Assembly (NCBI GenBank): GCA_030267965.1
Contig: BRYA01000362.1
Span: 884-40,400, forward strand
Reading direction: 5' to 3'
DNA from: Triparma columacea
Taxonomy: Eukaryota > Sar > Bolidophyceae > Parmales > Triparmaceae
DNA length: 39,517 nucleotides
The number at the start of each line of letters is the position of its first letter. Position 1 is the first letter of the stretch. The notes below the pieces were generated by a model. The model ran no database searches. It had not been told where the DNA came from and saw nothing but the letters and a program-made list of their open reading frames with translations. Positions 38,497 to 39,517 of this stretch are shown piece after piece. The position numbers and the translations under genes were made by a program.

Positions 38497-39517
38497 CTAA
38501 ACCTTTATCCCTCCTGAAGCAACGCCGCTGGGCTTCTTCACGAAGCCAATCCTCTTGCAAACATTGTTGCACCTTGGACACAAGTCTTCCACAACATCAT
38601 CGCCTACCCCGGTATTTTCGTCGTAGAACCAGCACCTGTCGCACCTCTTCCCAGCCGCCTTCTTGACTCCCACAGTGAGCCCCGATAGGCTGTCCTTCTT
38701 CTCCACCACGTACTCCCCGCACTCTCCCGTCACCTCGCTCTCCGGCACGAGGGTGATCTGGCTCATCATCAGTACGTACTTGAGCGCGTCGACGTCGGCG
38801 ACCTCGTCGGCGAGAAAAGACTCCAGCTTCGCTCTCATGGCCTCGTCGTCGACTCCGAGGAGCAGCTGCGCGTCCAAGCTCGCCCCCACCACCTTGTCCC
38901 CTCTGGCAACCTCAAGGGCCTTGTTGGCGTCGTCCCTCACTCTCCTAATGAGGTCCCAGGTCTCCTCGTCGTGCTTGCCGTAACCCTCGAGCTCGGTGGG
39001 CCAAGTCTTTTCGAACACGCTGCCTGCGGCGCCCTTCCTGTTGAGGTGAATGTCCTCGGCCATGTGGGGCAGGATCGGGGCGATGGCGACGGCGAAGCCG
39101 TCCAGCACGTTGCTGATGACGGTCTGCGCGCTGCGACGTCTGAAGTCGTCAACGTGAGAGATGTAGAGCCTGTCCTTGGCCACGTCGAGGTAAAAGTTGG
39201 AGAGGTCGGCGGTGGAGAAACGGAGGAGGGACTGGACCACGACGCTGTAGTCGTAGCGGGAGTAGGCATCGTCGATGTCCTTAAGGAGTTCACTTAGCTT
39301 CCCCAGCATGTACTTGTCCAGGTCAGGGAGCTTCTCGTAATCCACAGAATCAGCCTCAACGTCAAAGTCGTCGACGTTACCCAACATGAACCTGGCGGTG
39401 TTGCGGAGCTTCCTGTAGCTCTCAAAAATCTGCTTGATGATCCCATCCCCGACCCTCACGTCGCCGGAGTAGTCAACTGATGCGACCCAGAGCCTGAGAA
39501 CATCGACGCCGTACGCC
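38497..39517 (-). CDS. Isoleucyl-tRNA synthetase, bacterial/organellar type, C-terminal part (5' partial)
   Basis: An open minus-strand frame that enters at the right edge and ends at 38497; the start codon lies outside the window. At the edge it reads AYGVDVLRLWVASVDYSGDV, the class I IleRS block just after the KMSKS region. The anticodon-binding helical domain follows (FESYRKLRNTARFMLGNVDD, LDGFAVAIAPILPHMAEDI), then the C-terminal zinc-binding segment CDRCWFYD...LCPRCNNV, which marks the bacterial-type enzyme. Because it is nuclear and bacterial-like, it is expected to charge tRNA-Ile in plastid and/or mitochondrion; the targeting peptide is not visible here. No intron in this part. Confidence 0.93.
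   Translation of the reverse strand, partial: AYGVDVLRLWVASVDYSGDVRVGDGIIKQIFESYRKLRNTARFMLGNVDDFDVEADSVDYEKLPDLDKYMLGKLSELLKDIDDAYSRYDYSVVVQSLLRFSTADLSNFYLDVAKDRLYISHVDDFRRRSAQTVISNVLDGFAVAIAPILPHMAEDIHLNRKGAAGSVFEKTWPTELEGYGKHDEETWDLIRRVRDDANKALEVARGDKVVGASLDAQLLLGVDDEAMRAKLESFLADEVADVDALKYVLMMSQITLVPESEVTGECGEYVVEKKDSLSGLTVGVKKAAGKRCDRCWFYDENTGVGDDVVEDLCPRCNNVCKRIGFVKKPSGVASGGIKV

Noticed and set aside
1..39517. tRNA, rRNA, CRISPR, transposase or reverse transcriptase genes
   Set aside because: I looked for cloverleaf-like words, spaced repeats and the usual catalytic motifs and saw none; a tRNAscan-SE and RepeatMasker run would be needed to exclude short or decayed ones.

Overview
This window is nuclear DNA from a photosynthetic eukaryote, most likely an ochrophyte (stramenopile) alga with a secondary plastid. 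A parmalean/bolidophyte or diatom relative would fit, but I cannot name the species. Four lines of evidence support this. (1) Genes carry many short GT-AG introns (about 60-270 bp), usually with GTGAG or GTAAG donors and often a CTAAC-like branch site. (2) Several genes begin with a signal peptide followed directly by a phenylalanine-bearing, ASAFAP-like site, the bipartite address used to enter four-membrane plastids (GUN4, an ABC1 kinase, PsbM, an Mpv17 protein). (3) PsbM, a photosystem II subunit that is plastid-encoded in plants and green algae, is a spliced nuclear gene here. (4) There are no bacterial-style operons, and genes alternate strand with very small gaps.

Layout. 1-2681 (-): large membrane/surface protein with Chlamydia-type POMP repeats and Cys-rich GCC2/GCC3-like repeats, running off the left edge. 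3073-3306 (-): CMC4-like twin-CX9C protein. 4548-5466 (+): GUN4. 6148-6909 (+): BspA-type leucine-rich repeat protein. 7072-8721 (-): Qbc-SNARE. 9037-9471 (+): unknown protein. 9675-10814 and 11113-12258 (-): tandemly duplicated ankyrin-MYND genes. 12609-13858 (-): BUD22 family. 14075-16582 (+): plastid ABC1 kinase. 16597-18365 (-): RING/U-box-like coiled-coil protein. 18444-19816 (+): sirtuin-like protein without the zinc module. 19883-21951 (-): unknown polytopic membrane protein. 22132-22813 (+): psbM. 23083-24119 (-): Mpv17/PMP22. 24224-26239 (-): DnaJ/TMEM185-like/SAP membrane protein. 26746-28448 (-): 7-exon coiled-coil protein with an assembly gap in one intron. 28641-29418 (-): LYR-motif protein. 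About 29550-29990: very AT-rich island. 30139-31135 (+): EBP/EXPERA-like membrane protein. 31320-32701 (-): sterol desaturase/fatty acid hydroxylase family, with a frame break. 33353-34440 (+): Rab8-like GTPase. 34862-36124 (-): tRNA m1A58 methyltransferase catalytic subunit. 36265-37976 (+): unknown 523-residue protein. 37973-38434 (-): doubtful ORF. 38497-39517 (-): C-terminal part of a bacterial-type isoleucyl-tRNA synthetase, running off the right edge.

The gene set is mostly housekeeping: chloroplast function, mitochondrial CX9C and LYR proteins, vesicle traffic (SNARE, Rab), ribosome and tRNA maturation, and sterol/lipid metabolism. Genes are independent units packed head-to-head or tail-to-tail, with gaps as small as 14 bp between stops and 78 bp between starts. 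Exon models were built by hand from reading frame and splice signals. In nearly all of them the exon lengths sum to a multiple of three; the exception is the desaturase-like gene, reported as a frame break. The most interesting items are the zinc-less sirtuin with a KOW-like tail, the DnaJ-TMEM185-SAP architecture, the POMP/GCC2 fusion, nuclear psbM, the AT-rich island, and two well-supported genes of unknown family.
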